DNA from: Vishniacozyma victoriae
Lineage: Eukaryota > Basidiomycota > Tremellomycetes > Tremellales > Bulleribasidiaceae
Assembly: GCA_017654735.1 (NCBI GenBank)
Contig: JADPYG010000007.1
Location: 124,001-188,000 of the forward strand
Length of the DNA stretch: 64,000 bases
Direction of reading: 5' to 3'
In this document: piece after piece, positions 22,723-34,062 of the stretch
Layout: the number at the start of each line of letters is the position of its first letter
Position numbering within the stretch: the stretch's first letter is position 1
The notes under the pieces: generated by a model
Database searches by the model: none
What the model was told of the DNA's origin: nothing
The model's input: only the letters and a program-made list of their open reading frames with translations
Made by a program: the position numbers and the translations under genes

Positions 22723-24450
22723 TTATCGCAACAACGCGGTTCTCTCGTTCACCTCCTCGTCACCTCCCACTTGATCATCATCATCGCCTTTCTCAATAGT
22801 AAGCTGATGAGGTAAACAAGCACTAATCATCAAAGTCAAGCAAGCGATGATCATGGACCAGATCCAAACGATCTGTCTCCCGAGCGTTCCAGCGAGGTAT
22901 TGGCTAGAGAGAACGAAAAGGCGACTGATTTCAGCTACTGGACATTTGATGCGCATACCTAGATCCAGCGACTCCGAGTATACAGCCCAGATTACCACTT
23001 TGTTCCAGTATCCCAGCTGCAATAGCCCGATCAGCTGGATTGGGGTACAGGGCGACAGTCAGCGAGCCTCGTAGTCTATCATAAGCCATGATCAGCTCTC
23101 AAAGGGATGATATACGCCCACCAAGTCATACCGACCGCATGACCGATATACCAAAGAACATAAATTGGTGTCTGTCGCGGTACATTTGCGATCTGAGTGG
23201 CTATTGGGAAGAAGATCGCTGGAAGCAGCCATGCCGACGAGGAGATTATGAGGATGGCTCGAGTCGATACTTTATCCGAGTAAAGTGGGAACAGGAAGAT
23301 TAAATTGATCGAAGTGAGTAAGGGGGTGAGGAAGAGGATCGTTCCGATCGTCGGGACCTGCTTCATCAGGAACAATCTTGGCTTTATTGGGGACTTACAC
23401 TCAGACCTCCTAATTCCGGAGACAATTTCCCAGCTGTCGACTATTGGTTAGCTAGATGAATCGGCAATGAGTATGGAGATATATACCATCAACGAAAGGC
23501 ATGTAAAGAAACATGCTTTGTTCACTAGATGTCAACACCCTAGCCCATCGGGTGGCTCGGTGTACTCACAAAGGTCAACGATGTTTAGGTTCCAGAATCG
23601 AATGTCTAGCCATAGGTCCTTGAGAGTAATGGATCCCTCACTATCCGCTAACAATGGCTCATTCTCTTGATCTTCCGTCGATGCAAGGACCTTGTTACAA
23701 TACTCTCGGTTCGTCTTTGAATCAGCAACATCCATATTCCTGTCTGACGACTCACCTCAGGAACAAAGAGCCAAATCGCAAAAGCACAAAGTACGGTCAA
23801 AACGCACATAGTCAATCCAGGAGCAATATAAGGCCTGTCCCTAAACATCTCTATTCTTCCCAAGAATGGAACCCGACCAACAGGCTCAGCCAGATACCCA
23901 CCAACCATAGATCCAAGCATAGCACCCAAGAACGTAGCCGAGGCAAATAATGAAAACGCTTGTCCTCCTCCTCCTCCTTCTTCTTTCTTTACCACCTCAC
24001 CCAAAGCTATGCTTGCTAGAAACCCCCCAAAACTGAAGAGGGCGGTAAGAGATCTCAAGAGGAGGATATGCCAGATTTGGTTGGAGAATCCCATCAACGA
24101 AGCGACTGCGCCGCTGAGGAGAAGGGAGGTGATCATCAAATATCGATGCGGGAACCATTGGATCACCTTGATGTGCTGGATATTAGCCTTCTTTGTTACC
24201 TTGGTAGCTGTGAGACTGACTAGGGGTAGGAAGATAAGATCACCAAATGATACTAGACTTTCTGCTAGACCGGAGTATGTCGCCACTTTCTCAGGGGGGA
24301 CATCGAGAGAGAGCAGAACTTTCATCAGATTGATTAAAGAGTTGACTTACAAGCAGCAATGAATGGGAATGTGTGGGTGCTAAGCGCGATGATTAGGCAT
24401 TGGACTGCGCAGAGAGCTAGAACTGAAGATAGTAGTGTTCTTGACAGCAT
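22723..24450 (-). CDS. MFS transporter, tandem paralogue 1 of 3
   Basis: Twelve-helix major facilitator, many exons. The start MLSRTLLSSVLALCAVQ at 24450 is a membrane helix, ending in FPFIAA at the first intron. The central exon (about 24325-23750) has the conserved block GGYLAEPVGRVPFLGRIEMF..RPYIAPGL, shared with paralogues 2 and 3, then a helix ending in FVPE. A cytosolic loop carries an acidic stretch with EPLL. The C-terminus is acidic and ends NERTALLR, an [DE]xxxLL-like vacuolar or endosomal sorting tail. The fold resembles the TetA/ZIFL-type branch of MFS, but the usual D-R-x-GRR loop is not clear. Substrate unknown. Confidence 0.7.
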
Positions 24451-25058
24451 GTGGAAATTGTTGACGATGGAAGTGACGTGAGAAATGCTGGAAGCATGAA
24501 GCGTCGCACAAGTCGGACATATTTTCAGCCAGACTCAAGGGGTATAAAGGATGCTTGCTCCTTTCATTGTTGGGGACTAAAGAATGCATAGTGGCAGAAA
24601 TGACCCTTTTGAAATGAAAATCAATGCCTGACATTTGTGACGTCTCCACTCATCCTGGTATGGCTACATCTCATGGCGCGAATTATTGGGTTTGACATAC
24701 GTTAGTAATCACAACTTCGATTCCCGGCAAAATCCTCTCCAGAGCACCTTGCAGGCCCTGCAGGCCCTGCGGGCCAATCTTCCAATCTGTGTGTATGTAT
24801 AGTACAAGCCGAGCGGAGATTGCACAATGATGACAAATATTGCTGATGATTCCGAGAATACTCAACATCTCCCGGCTCAACACGCTACACCGAATGTGAG
24901 GCGCCGAACCGTCGGCGCGGATTGTTCTTCTGAAAGTTCTTGCCAAGATACTGTACCTTCTGATTTAAAAACAAAATGGAGGTATAGTGTCTGTCACAAT
25001 GTGTCTGTAAGATGAATATGGTTACGGTTTGAATACAGTACTATGTCCAGGCCAGCTT
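24451..25058. other. Intergenic, nothing recognised
   Basis: Promoter side of MFS paralogue 1 and 3' flank of the secreted-protein gene. A short GCAGGCCCT duplication lies near 24750-24770. Open frames here are short and lack start/splice context. Confidence 0.5.
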
Positions 25059-26024
25059 TCAAACCACCCTCACGTTCACTTCATCAGTAGCATTATAAAA
25101 CAGGTGTTGGTCTTTCCCATGGTTCCCTTCTATAGCCGGCAACATCCAGTTACCCGCGCTGTCGACTGACAAAAATGAAATTGTCTCGGTATTGGAGCAT
25201 TTGAGGAAGAGGACGATCAGTGACGAGAGTGGGAGGTCAATTGGGGTGATCGTTGTGTTTGATTTCCGAGTTTCAATATCGGTGAGACCTATCAGGTTTC
25301 TGACGTAAGGGACCCAAGAGCCGTTTGCAGTGCGTGACTGGGCTAGTTCGACGGTTTCAGTCCCCAGCCATTCGTTCAGGCTTGTGAGGGTCGTAGTACG
25401 CTCCTCGTTCTCGTCCTTGTTTTGTTTGTACCAATCAATCCCGTTTCGTTCCTGGTACCATACGGTCAAATGTGTGGAACGTGATTGAAGCGCAACTCGA
25501 TTCTCAGCTATTCCCTTCCTGTAACCTAGCGAAATAATCCGATAAATGGGCAACACCTTGACACTGTCCAAGCCATCCTGTTGATCGACTTCTCCTGACT
25601 CTCCTTTCAATAACTTCAGTTCTCCGAGCGACTTGTTGTACGACCAAGTCTCAAAACGTGTCTGACTGATTCGGCAATCGAAAAAAACCAAGTCGGGGTT
25701 AGACCATAGGGCGCTCTCTTGCTCATCCTGTAGGAGAACGTCGCCTGTTGGTGGGGCTGTGAGATGTCGTTGAAGGAGCGCTTCGAGGTCTGGACGAAAG
25801 CTGGACGCTGGTAGGAGTAGGTGCCGAGGCAATGGAGCATATGTGAGAGTTTTCATAAACTGCGAAATCACATCTTGGATCTCTGCAAAGGGTAATCAGT
25901 GATCCCGCCGTCAGTCTAGGGTCCAGCTTACGTTCCTGTGAAACAGATGACATGAATGAAGAGGTATTGAGTACGATGCGTAGTCAAAAGCTAGGAGAAG
26001 CGAAATGATAACACTTAGACGCAT
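25059..26024 (-). CDS. Predicted secreted protein of unknown function
   Basis: Two exons, 26024-25932 and 25880-25059 (304 aa), with a 51-bp intron. The N-terminus MRLSVIISLLLAFDYASYS is a classic signal peptide with a short positive n-region and a hydrophobic core. The mature part has several N-x-S/T sites (NGS, NTT, NAT), few cysteines and no further membrane helix, so a soluble glycoprotein of the secretory pathway is likely. It does not match a family I know; the repeated W/Y-rich strands (FETWSYNK, LTVWYQERNGIDWY) suggest a beta-rich fold. It sits in the same orientation between two MFS paralogues. Confidence 0.65.
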
Positions 26025-26527
26025 CTTGATTGCTCCACCAAAGACAAAAGTAAGCAAAGTCAGGGTGCCTAGTTCATGGGAGAAACGCTTCGAGTCGGCC
26101 GGCAAGAGACGATAACCGGGAACTCATCTGTACCAGATTCTGAAGCATGTCCTAAGCCACTGATAGAGCATGAATGTGTTGCATGATTTACCCAGATACT
26201 GGATTTCTGAAACCCCGCATGTCACCCGACATACTTTTTGCCAACGGTCTCAACTGACGATGAGGCCTTGTCTTGCAAGCGCTTATTCCGAGAGTATGAC
26301 AGATAGTTGCCTAATCAGTCAAGCGTCAGATTGGTTGGACAATGTTTCAGATTGAGGATGACAGCTGCAGCGCCATGTTCTTTCTTCGTTCTCTCACACT
26401 CCAACCTGAAAGCTCTTCGTCGAGATTCAAGGCAGAAGCGCCCTCTACAGGTGCAAGCAGTACCAAGCAACCACAAACGATACATGCGCTGGATTCAAGT
26501 AGAAATTTCTTTCCTGCCTCTTGAAAG
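26025..26527. other. Intergenic, nothing recognised
   Basis: About 500 bp between the secreted-protein gene and the end of MFS paralogue 2. A plus-strand open frame (26307-26633) overlaps the MFS 3' end and looks like a shadow of it. Confidence 0.5.
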
Positions 26528-28371
26528 TTATGCCGCAGCTTCGCCGTCATTCCTCAGCAAAGGAGTCTCCTCATCAACTGGTCCCGAACCAGCTTGTTTA
26601 AGAACAGGATCCGCCTCTTCCATCTCCGGCTGACTAAGTCCAACGGCGAAAGTGAGAACAGCAAGACCACCAAGGAAGATCCAGGCGAGCTGACGACCGA
26701 TTGTCCCGTCAGCGAATCCACTTGCGATGCTGAACATTTGCCTGCCTGTCAGTTCCTATAATCTCTGATTTTGGGAGGACACACGTTGAGTCAGCTGCTC
26801 CGGTGATAATACCTGCATTTGTGGCTAACCTGATGATTCCAGTAGCCAAGGTTCTACCATCCGAGTGAGGATAAAGGCGAAGCAAAAGTAGACTCTTCAG
26901 GCTATCATGCCAGTCAGCTTTTCGTTAATGTATCAGAGATGTGACGCACGTCCACCAAGTCATTCCGCCGACTTGTCCCACATACCAAAGCCCATACACC
27001 CACCCTTCACCTGGAGTGGGATGAGTAGCGTAGTAAGCGGCGATCGGAAAGAACGCAGCTGGGAGAAGCCAACATCCCGAGCTGATGGCGGAGATGAGTC
27101 GGAGGGAGATGTGCTTGGAGTAGGAAGGAAACAGAATCAGGAGGTTGATGAGAGTAAGAAGAGGGGTTACAGAGAGTACGGAAGCGATTTCGGAGATCTA
27201 GATGGAATCAGCATGTAGTGCAACCTAAACGTTGACAGGGCCAATCTACCTCGAGGCCGAGACCACCGATTGAAGGCGATAATTTTCCGGCGGTGGACTA
27301 ATCGTCAGTATTGGGCATCAGCTCTGGAGAACCGACACTTGCAAACAAGGCAAGACATCCGAAAACGCAAGCGCGGTTGACTGGTCTCAGCGATACATAT
27401 CAACCCACAAGATAGAAGACTCACCGAATTCCGCAAGGCTGACTTGCAAGAACCTTCGACTTCGTAATATCGTTCTCGTTGTTAGCTTGCCCTTTAGGTG
27501 TTTCGCGACCAGGGCGTCTTCAGGATCGTCCACGGGTAGTGCGATGGCACTGTGCCGGTGATTCGTCTAGAATGAGATATGTTCATGAGGTTGGGGGGGG
27601 GGCTTCATCACGTACCTCTCTGACAAAGAGCAAAACTCCTGCGCTAGCCAAGATCGTGGTCCCACAAAGTAGCAATCCAGGAGCGGCATACGGGTAATGC
27701 TGGAACAGCTTCATTCTTGATAACACCGGGACTCGCCCGAATGGCTCGGAGAAATAGCCACCAATAACCGATCCAAGCATTGAACCTATTGCGTTTCCTC
27801 CAGCGTGCCAAGAGAAGGCTAGAGGTCAGTCCCCGGACTGTATCATATCACGTACCTTCATTTCGTGATTCTTCGTCCACAATCTCCCCTAGCCCGATGA
27901 CCGACATGAACCCGCCAAAATGGACCAGTCCCGTCAATCCACGTAGGGCGACCAGTTGCCAGGGAGAGGTACAAAATCCCAAAAGGGCGGCAATTCCACC
28001 CGACAGGATCAGAGTCACAACAAGGAGCTGTCGGTGGGGTAAATGACGGATGATTCGAACATGCTAGTTGATCAGTACGTTGTAAAAGCAATCGAATTTC
28101 TGGTCAAACTTACGATTGGGAGACAAATGATATCTGCGATTGAAATGGTACTATCCGCCCAGCCGGCATAAATGGGTACTTCGGGCTCATCAATCTTCAT
28201 CGATAATAAGACTGCGGGTCAGCAGGTATATACAATCTACGACAAGTCATTATCGTCGAAACAAGACTTACGAGAAGCGACAAAAGGAAAGATGAAGGTA
28301 ATGAGAGCAGTCGAAATCACTTGCTCAAAGCATAGTGTCAGAACAGGAGCGAGCAGAGATTTCTTGATCAT
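26528..28371 (-). CDS. MFS transporter, tandem paralogue 2 of 3
   Basis: Start MIKKSLLAPVLTLCFEQ at 28371 with first exon ending FPFVAS before a GTAAGT donor, the same position as in paralogues 1 and 3. The central block reads GSVIGGYFSEPFGRVPVLSR, then YPYAAPGL and FVRE. The C-terminus is acidic and ends in VDEETPLLRNDGEAAA, again an acidic dileucine-type tail. At least ten exons. Sequence has diverged a lot from paralogue 1 outside the shared block, so the duplication is not recent. Probably a vacuolar or plasma-membrane proton-coupled carrier; substrate unknown. Confidence 0.65.
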
Positions 28372-28672
28372 GTTCGGAGAGTGTTGGTGGGATTAATTAT
28401 ACCAGTGAAGAATGCCGGACTATACTGATTCGATGTTATGAGGAGAGACAGCGACGTACCATATTATGGGTCATATATACCCGATTTCGAGTCGAGACCC
28501 GGACAAAGGAACGACTCAACGTCTCGAGTCGTGAAAAAACGGATGGACGGTGAAAGGAGTGTTTCGAAGCTCGCATGCCTGCTGTCCACGAGAGACATCA
28601 AGATATACAAACGATACATACACATTATAGTTGATACTTATATTCAATCTCTGCCTCTTCGGATCGCCTTTA

Positions 28673-30432
28673 TCAGTGCCTGTTGTCAAGCAATCGTTGC
28701 CTCTCCCCGTCATCCTGCGGCTCATCGACTTCGGTAATCGGATCGGGCTCGGTGATGTCAGGTAGCATGACGGAAGCGACAATCGCCATGATGGCGATGA
28801 ACCCACCAAAGATCCAGATAGTCTGCCTGCCAAGTGATCCAGCGTCATAATGAGAGGAAATCCCAAAGATTCGCCTGGGAAATTAGCGAATCTGAATGTT
28901 CGGAGATCAGCCACTTACCCATATAGGGGAGCTCCGAGAGCATTGGCGAGATTCGTGCTCTGCTTAGAGACTAACGTCGCTCGTCCTCGATGATGAGCCT
29001 GCGGGTAGAGTTTCAGCATGATAATCATCTGCATCCTGATTGTCAGCAGTGTCGGCATGTAGACTCACGTCCACCAGATCCTGCCGAGTATTTGACTGGT
29101 ATACCACAGCAAATCCACATAGACCAATGGTTGAGTGGTATGTATAACCCAGTAGTTGGCGAGTGGAAAGTACAGAGCGGCTAATATCCCACCCAATGCG
29201 GAAGTGATGACAATCTGGCGAGTAGAGTATCGCTTGGTGACTCTGGTGGTAAACAGCAAGATGCACAGCATGATTGGAATGGGCGTGATAGCGAGGATCC
29301 GGCCAATCTGGGAGAGCTGATAGAGTCAGCATATCACGATTCACGCCGGCCTTGATTTACTTACCGTCATTCCAATACCACCCAGATCAGGACTGAGCTT
29401 TCCTGCCGATGACTGTCGTCAGCAGTGTCTGGAGACATGAGACCTTACCAAAAGAGCCATGCATCCGAAAAAGGTCATCTTGAGGACTGCAGCGTCAGTT
29501 AGCACTGTAGCTATTCTCATCGGGGCGTGGCACTCACAGAAGTTGACACTGAGAAACGAACGGAACACATTGCTAGACGCAAGGCGTCGGTAAGAGAGTG
29601 TGACTTTCGCAGATCCCGGATCATCATCTTCGGCTTCGACCTGATGGACGGCATTGGTCTATCTGATTAGCTTGGATTCCCTAGACGTATTCCTCTACTT
29701 ACCTCGGGAACGGTAATGTATACGGCCAAGGCTGCCAATACAGCGACAAGAGCGATGGTCAATCCCGGTAGCAGATATGGCTTCTGCTTGAATAATTCGA
29801 TATTCCCGAAGATAGGTACCCTTTCAGCTGGTTCGGCGAGGTATCCACTTAACCCAGCACCGCTCATGACACCAATTGAACCCGCGATTGTGAGCCATCC
29901 GAAGGCTGATATGTCAGTACAAAACTACTCTAGGCGAGATGGAGCTGACCTTGAGAAGATGACTCTGAGTCGGTGATTTCCCCTAATATGATCGCCTGCA
30001 TACCTCCTAGACCAAATACACCCATCAGACATCGCATAGCGGCTAGCTGCCAGGGAGAGCTAGCCAGCCCAAATGAACCAGCAATCATACCGGGTATGGC
30101 GATACTCAAGACTGATAGCAAGCGGTGTGGAATCCACTCGATAGCGAGTACATGCTACCGATCAGGAAGGCTCGCAAATGTTGACTCACGAAATGTATCA
30201 TACCGACTTCCGTCAATGCTTCCAAACCTTCCATGACTCCAACATAGGTGGACACCTCCCTTGGCTCCACACCCAGGGATAGAAGGTCTAATGAGTGAGC
30301 TTTAGACACAAGCCAGGTGATATCCGACTCACAAGAAGCAATGAAAGGGTTGATGTACATGTTCAGTGCCGTACATGTCCCTTGAGCGAGACAGACTGCC
30401 AGAACAGGTAGAATAAGATGTCGAGCAACCAT
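28673..30432 (-). CDS. MFS transporter, tandem paralogue 3 of 3
   Basis: Start MVARHLILPVLAVCLAQ at 30432; first helix ends in NPFIAS at an intron placed as in the other two copies. Later exons give YVGVMEGLEALTEVGMIHF, then MRCLMGVFGLGGMQAIILGE and the family block SGYLAEPAERVPIFGNIELF..PYLLPGL..VPE. The acidic tail (DPITEVDEPQDD) ends GERQRLLDNRH, keeping the E-x-x-x-LL arrangement. The second half was traced only through short exons, so individual borders are uncertain. Same family and presumed role as paralogues 1 and 2. Confidence 0.65.
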
Positions 30433-31338
30433 CGTATGAGATCTTGTAATTTGGATTGATATTAAGATATCGACTGTGTGGTAGAAGCGATGAAGGAAAG
30501 AAGAGGTTGTGTGTCTTTGTCGGAGTCCAGTGCCTCCTTTCTTCCTTCCCCTCGACAACGACCGTCCTTTGTAGTCCCAGTCTCCTTGACAGCTATGCCG
30601 TTTCGCCGAGCTATCTCGCAGCGCGGTCGACGGACCCAAAAGAATCGGTTCTATCAGGCAGGGGTCAGGACCTCGAGTATCCTGAGTCCGATTAACAGAC
30701 AGCCTGCGTGTCATATTGTCGCCGATATCCACCATGCCTGTTGTAAGAATCGGAGCGATAATGATATATCGCTATCACGGTCGACGTAGCTATTTGTGGG
30801 TAGAAATACAGAGGACTTGCAGTGCGGGGTGTGTGCGGAGGAGTAAATCGTCGTTGCTGATCTTATGGGCAGGCATACAGCCATATCTGCGTCTCTTAAG
30901 TGATTTGATCGTCGAGAAGCTGAGCCGTGACTGATAGCCGCCGGTTCCAGAGTGTCCGATATGGTAGCGAGGTAAGTTAAGCGGGATGAATTGATAATAC
31001 CGATAACGGTTGCCGGCGGAGCGGTGATCTATCGTCTCCACAAATCAGTTGGAGGTGTCCTAAGCTTAAGCTGGAGTACGGCTCGTTATGTTATCTGTGC
31101 CCCTGGAAATCTAGAGCACTGGAAGACTCCTGTGAGGGTGAGCTCAGCCTCCTCAGTTGAATAGCGCATGAAGTCTTCCCCGGATAATCGGCCGATCAAC
31201 CTAACACACACAACAATAGGGTTTCGGAGAACAATACCCCATTTCTATCCTTCACAAGCTGTTCATGTCCATTTATCTCCACATCACGAGCCAGTCTCTT
31301 GTCCAGCATCTTGTCGACGAGTGTATTACGATAGATCA
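30433..31338. other. Intergenic (~900 bp), nothing recognised
   Basis: Shared upstream region between divergent genes: MFS paralogue 3 to the left and the F-box-like gene to the right. Short ORFs on both strands have no recognisable product. Confidence 0.5.
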
Positions 31339-33578
31339 ATGCAAGAGGTGACTAGATTGGGCAACGTCCAGGTATGTTTACCGGTGATAGGCTTGAGGTG
31401 CCGGCTAACAGCTAGGCGCGATTTCAGGGTCACACCGAAGTACTTCTCCGAATCCTCGAGTTGGCCGATCCATCTGCCATTCTATCTTGTTTACGGGTCT
31501 CGCGCCGATTGCATGCATTAGCCTATCAACATATCGACGTACTGTATCGACATGTCTTTGTTGACCGTGATACAGTTAAATCAGTCTTTCAAGGGATAGA
31601 ATGGGCCCGGCTAGAAGAAAAGTGGACCGTGGCTCCTCGCCGTTCGAGATCATACGATGGATACAGCGATGACGACAATGAGCTTGATTCCTTGGACAAT
31701 GATCAGGGAATCGGTCTCAGTGAACACTGTTCCTCGCCATCGGACTCAAGTCAACAATCTACCCGGAGCTCTAGCTCGACAGGTACTTGGGATCTCGACA
31801 TCAGGCGATTGAGGAATCTTGGAAGACGTTTTGTCCCCGATTACTCGGATCTGGAGAATTCAGGAGAAGAGGGTGATGGCGAGCGGACATTCTGCTATCT
31901 AGCAGATGAGAGCCACTGCGGAGACGGCGAGGAGCGCCACTCATATGGCGGCTCTATATGGTCGGAGGGGGAGAGTGGGGTCGGGGACGAAGAGTGGGAT
32001 TGGTTGGTCTCAGACTTTATGTCGCCTTCGCGTGTCATTGAAGTCGGAGAGGCGGAAAATGAACAGGGAGGCAAGCGCAATCATTGCTGGACCGAGGAGG
32101 GAGACGACTGGGACGATCTGGCCGGGGTCGCCTCTCGCAAGCGGCGGCGCCGTTGGTCGAGAGACGAGAGTGATCCCAACAGAGAATGGAGTGAGGGATC
32201 GGAGGGCGACAGCGAATCGTCAAGGTCAAATTGGGACATCACAAAGTCTTCAGCCAACTCCCGTTCCCCTTCGCTTGATCATACTTCTTCTGAAGACGAG
32301 TGCGACCGCGAGCCGCTGCATTCGAAAGCCCAGACGGTGCCGCTCATGGACGCTATTCCTCGCGTAGATGAGCCAGAATTACGTCGTCCGAGCCTGCCGA
32401 TAAGCCCTGGTTCCTCGCTCTTCCCTTGGGACTACGAATACAGTTCGGACGGCGATGCCCAACACACCCGAAAGTCCTACGCCCTGTCAAAGTGCCAGGT
32501 GCTGACTCTATCGGATAGATGGAGCAGAACCGACCTGCGAGATCACTCTCACAACATCCTTCACAACGGTAAAGCCCACCAACTGCTTGCTGCGGTGACC
32601 TCTCTACGGATACTACCACCACCAGATTCGACGAACAACATTGACAACGATGGGATCACGGCGCTATGCGAGCAAGAGGGTCATTGCCGTTTCGTTCGTG
32701 AGCTGTCACCGCGCAAAATCGTGCACCGGAACCTCGGAGACGCCGTTGCGGAGCTTCTGTGGGAGAAGGCTGTGGATGAGCTAGTTTTATTTTTGCCCTT
32801 CGCAGGCTGGACGGATCCGACTGATTATCCCGAATTCTCGACTGAGTACGGTATCGCATGTTCACGAACAAAAGCCTCCACGATAGTTCTCGGACCCGGC
32901 ATCAAGAAGGGTAGTCAGACCCGCAGACCAGTTTCCGGCTATCGTGAATGGCGACGATCGCCTGGATATGAGACCCTCGAGAGTCTCGTTGAGCTGTTTC
33001 GAGCAGCGGCCTACAGCTCCGAGAGTTTGACCATCTACGGCCTGGAGAGAGTCAAGGTCTGGCGCGACGGCCTCACCGATCATGACCAGACCGACCTAGC
33101 ACCACAACGCGAGTGGAGATGGTACGACCGCTCCCACAAGAAAATGTCATACGGTCCTCAGGAGCTATCAGAATTGGTTGAAGACCATCTGAAGCCGACA
33201 CATGACTCGTCCAAAGCATCCAACTACCGAAGCTCCAAACCGTGTAACATCGAATTTCATACTATCGAAGAATACGTTGCCAAACAGCCGGACGACGAGC
33301 TTTTTCTGTGTGAGCTCCAGCTCAAGACGGTGACCGGCACTGCCAATGAACAATGGCTATTCTCAAACTACTGGAAATCAAGATTACTTTGGTTCGAATC
33401 GGAACCCATCCCGGACCTTGGTGAAGGGGATTATCATGAGTCGGACACCGATGAAGAGACCTCGGTCAGGGCACGCAGCCGCTATCATTCACCTTATGAT
33501 CCGTGGAAAGGCCTCACAGATGCAGAAGTCCGGGAGGCTTGGAAGAAAGAAGACGAAGAGGAAGAGGCTTGGGATTGA
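31339..33578 (+). CDS. F-box-like protein with a large acidic insert (paralogue of 35660-37098)
   Basis: Exons are 31339-31371 and 31428-33578 (727 aa). Right after the intron comes GHTEVLLRILELADPSAILSCLRVSRRLHALAYQHI, with the shape of a fungal F-box (L..I...L....L..CLRVSR..). A region of about 270 residues, very rich in Ser, Asp and Glu with an Arg-rich patch (RKRRRRW), is absent from the paralogue. The shared domain then resumes with SYALSKCQVLTLSDRW, HNILHNGKAHQL and SPRKIVHRN. The C-terminus is acidic. F-box proteins recruit substrates to SCF ubiquitin ligases; that role is inferred. The intron lies just before HTEVL in both paralogues. Confidence 0.7.
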
Positions 33579-34062
33579 GATCATCCCCCACCTTCCACAG
33601 CAGAGGTGAATCTCACATGGCGTCGTGAGAACGGCTACGAGCCTTGGTAGAGATCGATTAATGCAATGGTTAGATGTTATGCACGAGCATGTTGGTCCGA
33701 ATGTGCATGCCAATCTGAATGGGCGTCGTTATTCTGCATACCCTTGGCGATCGGCATAATCTTCGGGGCACGAAAGGAGAGGCTGAGATCGATCAATACG
33801 TGCAAGACGCGTTTGTGTCTCAGCGCTACCAATGGCGTGCCTCGCGTTGCCTGATCTTCGCTATGTAGGTGAAACGAAGAAACCGATATCTGAAATGTTG
33901 GTCGGGCCGGGTACTATGCTCGGGCTGGGCTACGTCATCTCTTTACCTGCACCTAAAGTTGTCAATTCGCATGCATTGAATTCGTATACATACCACTTAT
34001 TTACCATTCAGACCGCTTCCAAGACTCTCAAATCGCTCTCGTGGATTCAAGATCCGAGCGCA
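33579..34062. other. Intergenic; possible N-terminal extension of the amidohydrolase
   Basis: The amidohydrolase frame is open back to 33832 (77 extra codons) but that part matches nothing expected of M20 enzymes. It is treated as 5' leader. Confidence 0.4.

Noticed and set aside
24705..24745. tRNA T-arm-like ACTTCGATTCCCGG
   Set aside because: No matching acceptor stem, D-arm or anticodon arm could be folded around it.
26307..26633. Plus-strand ORF between the secreted protein and MFS paralogue 2
   Set aside because: Overlaps the real C-terminus of the transporter on the other strand and has no recognisable content.
33832..34062. N-terminal extension of the amidohydrolase
   Set aside because: Open frame, but no family similarity and no organelle signal; homologues begin near MTGDPHTSHL.
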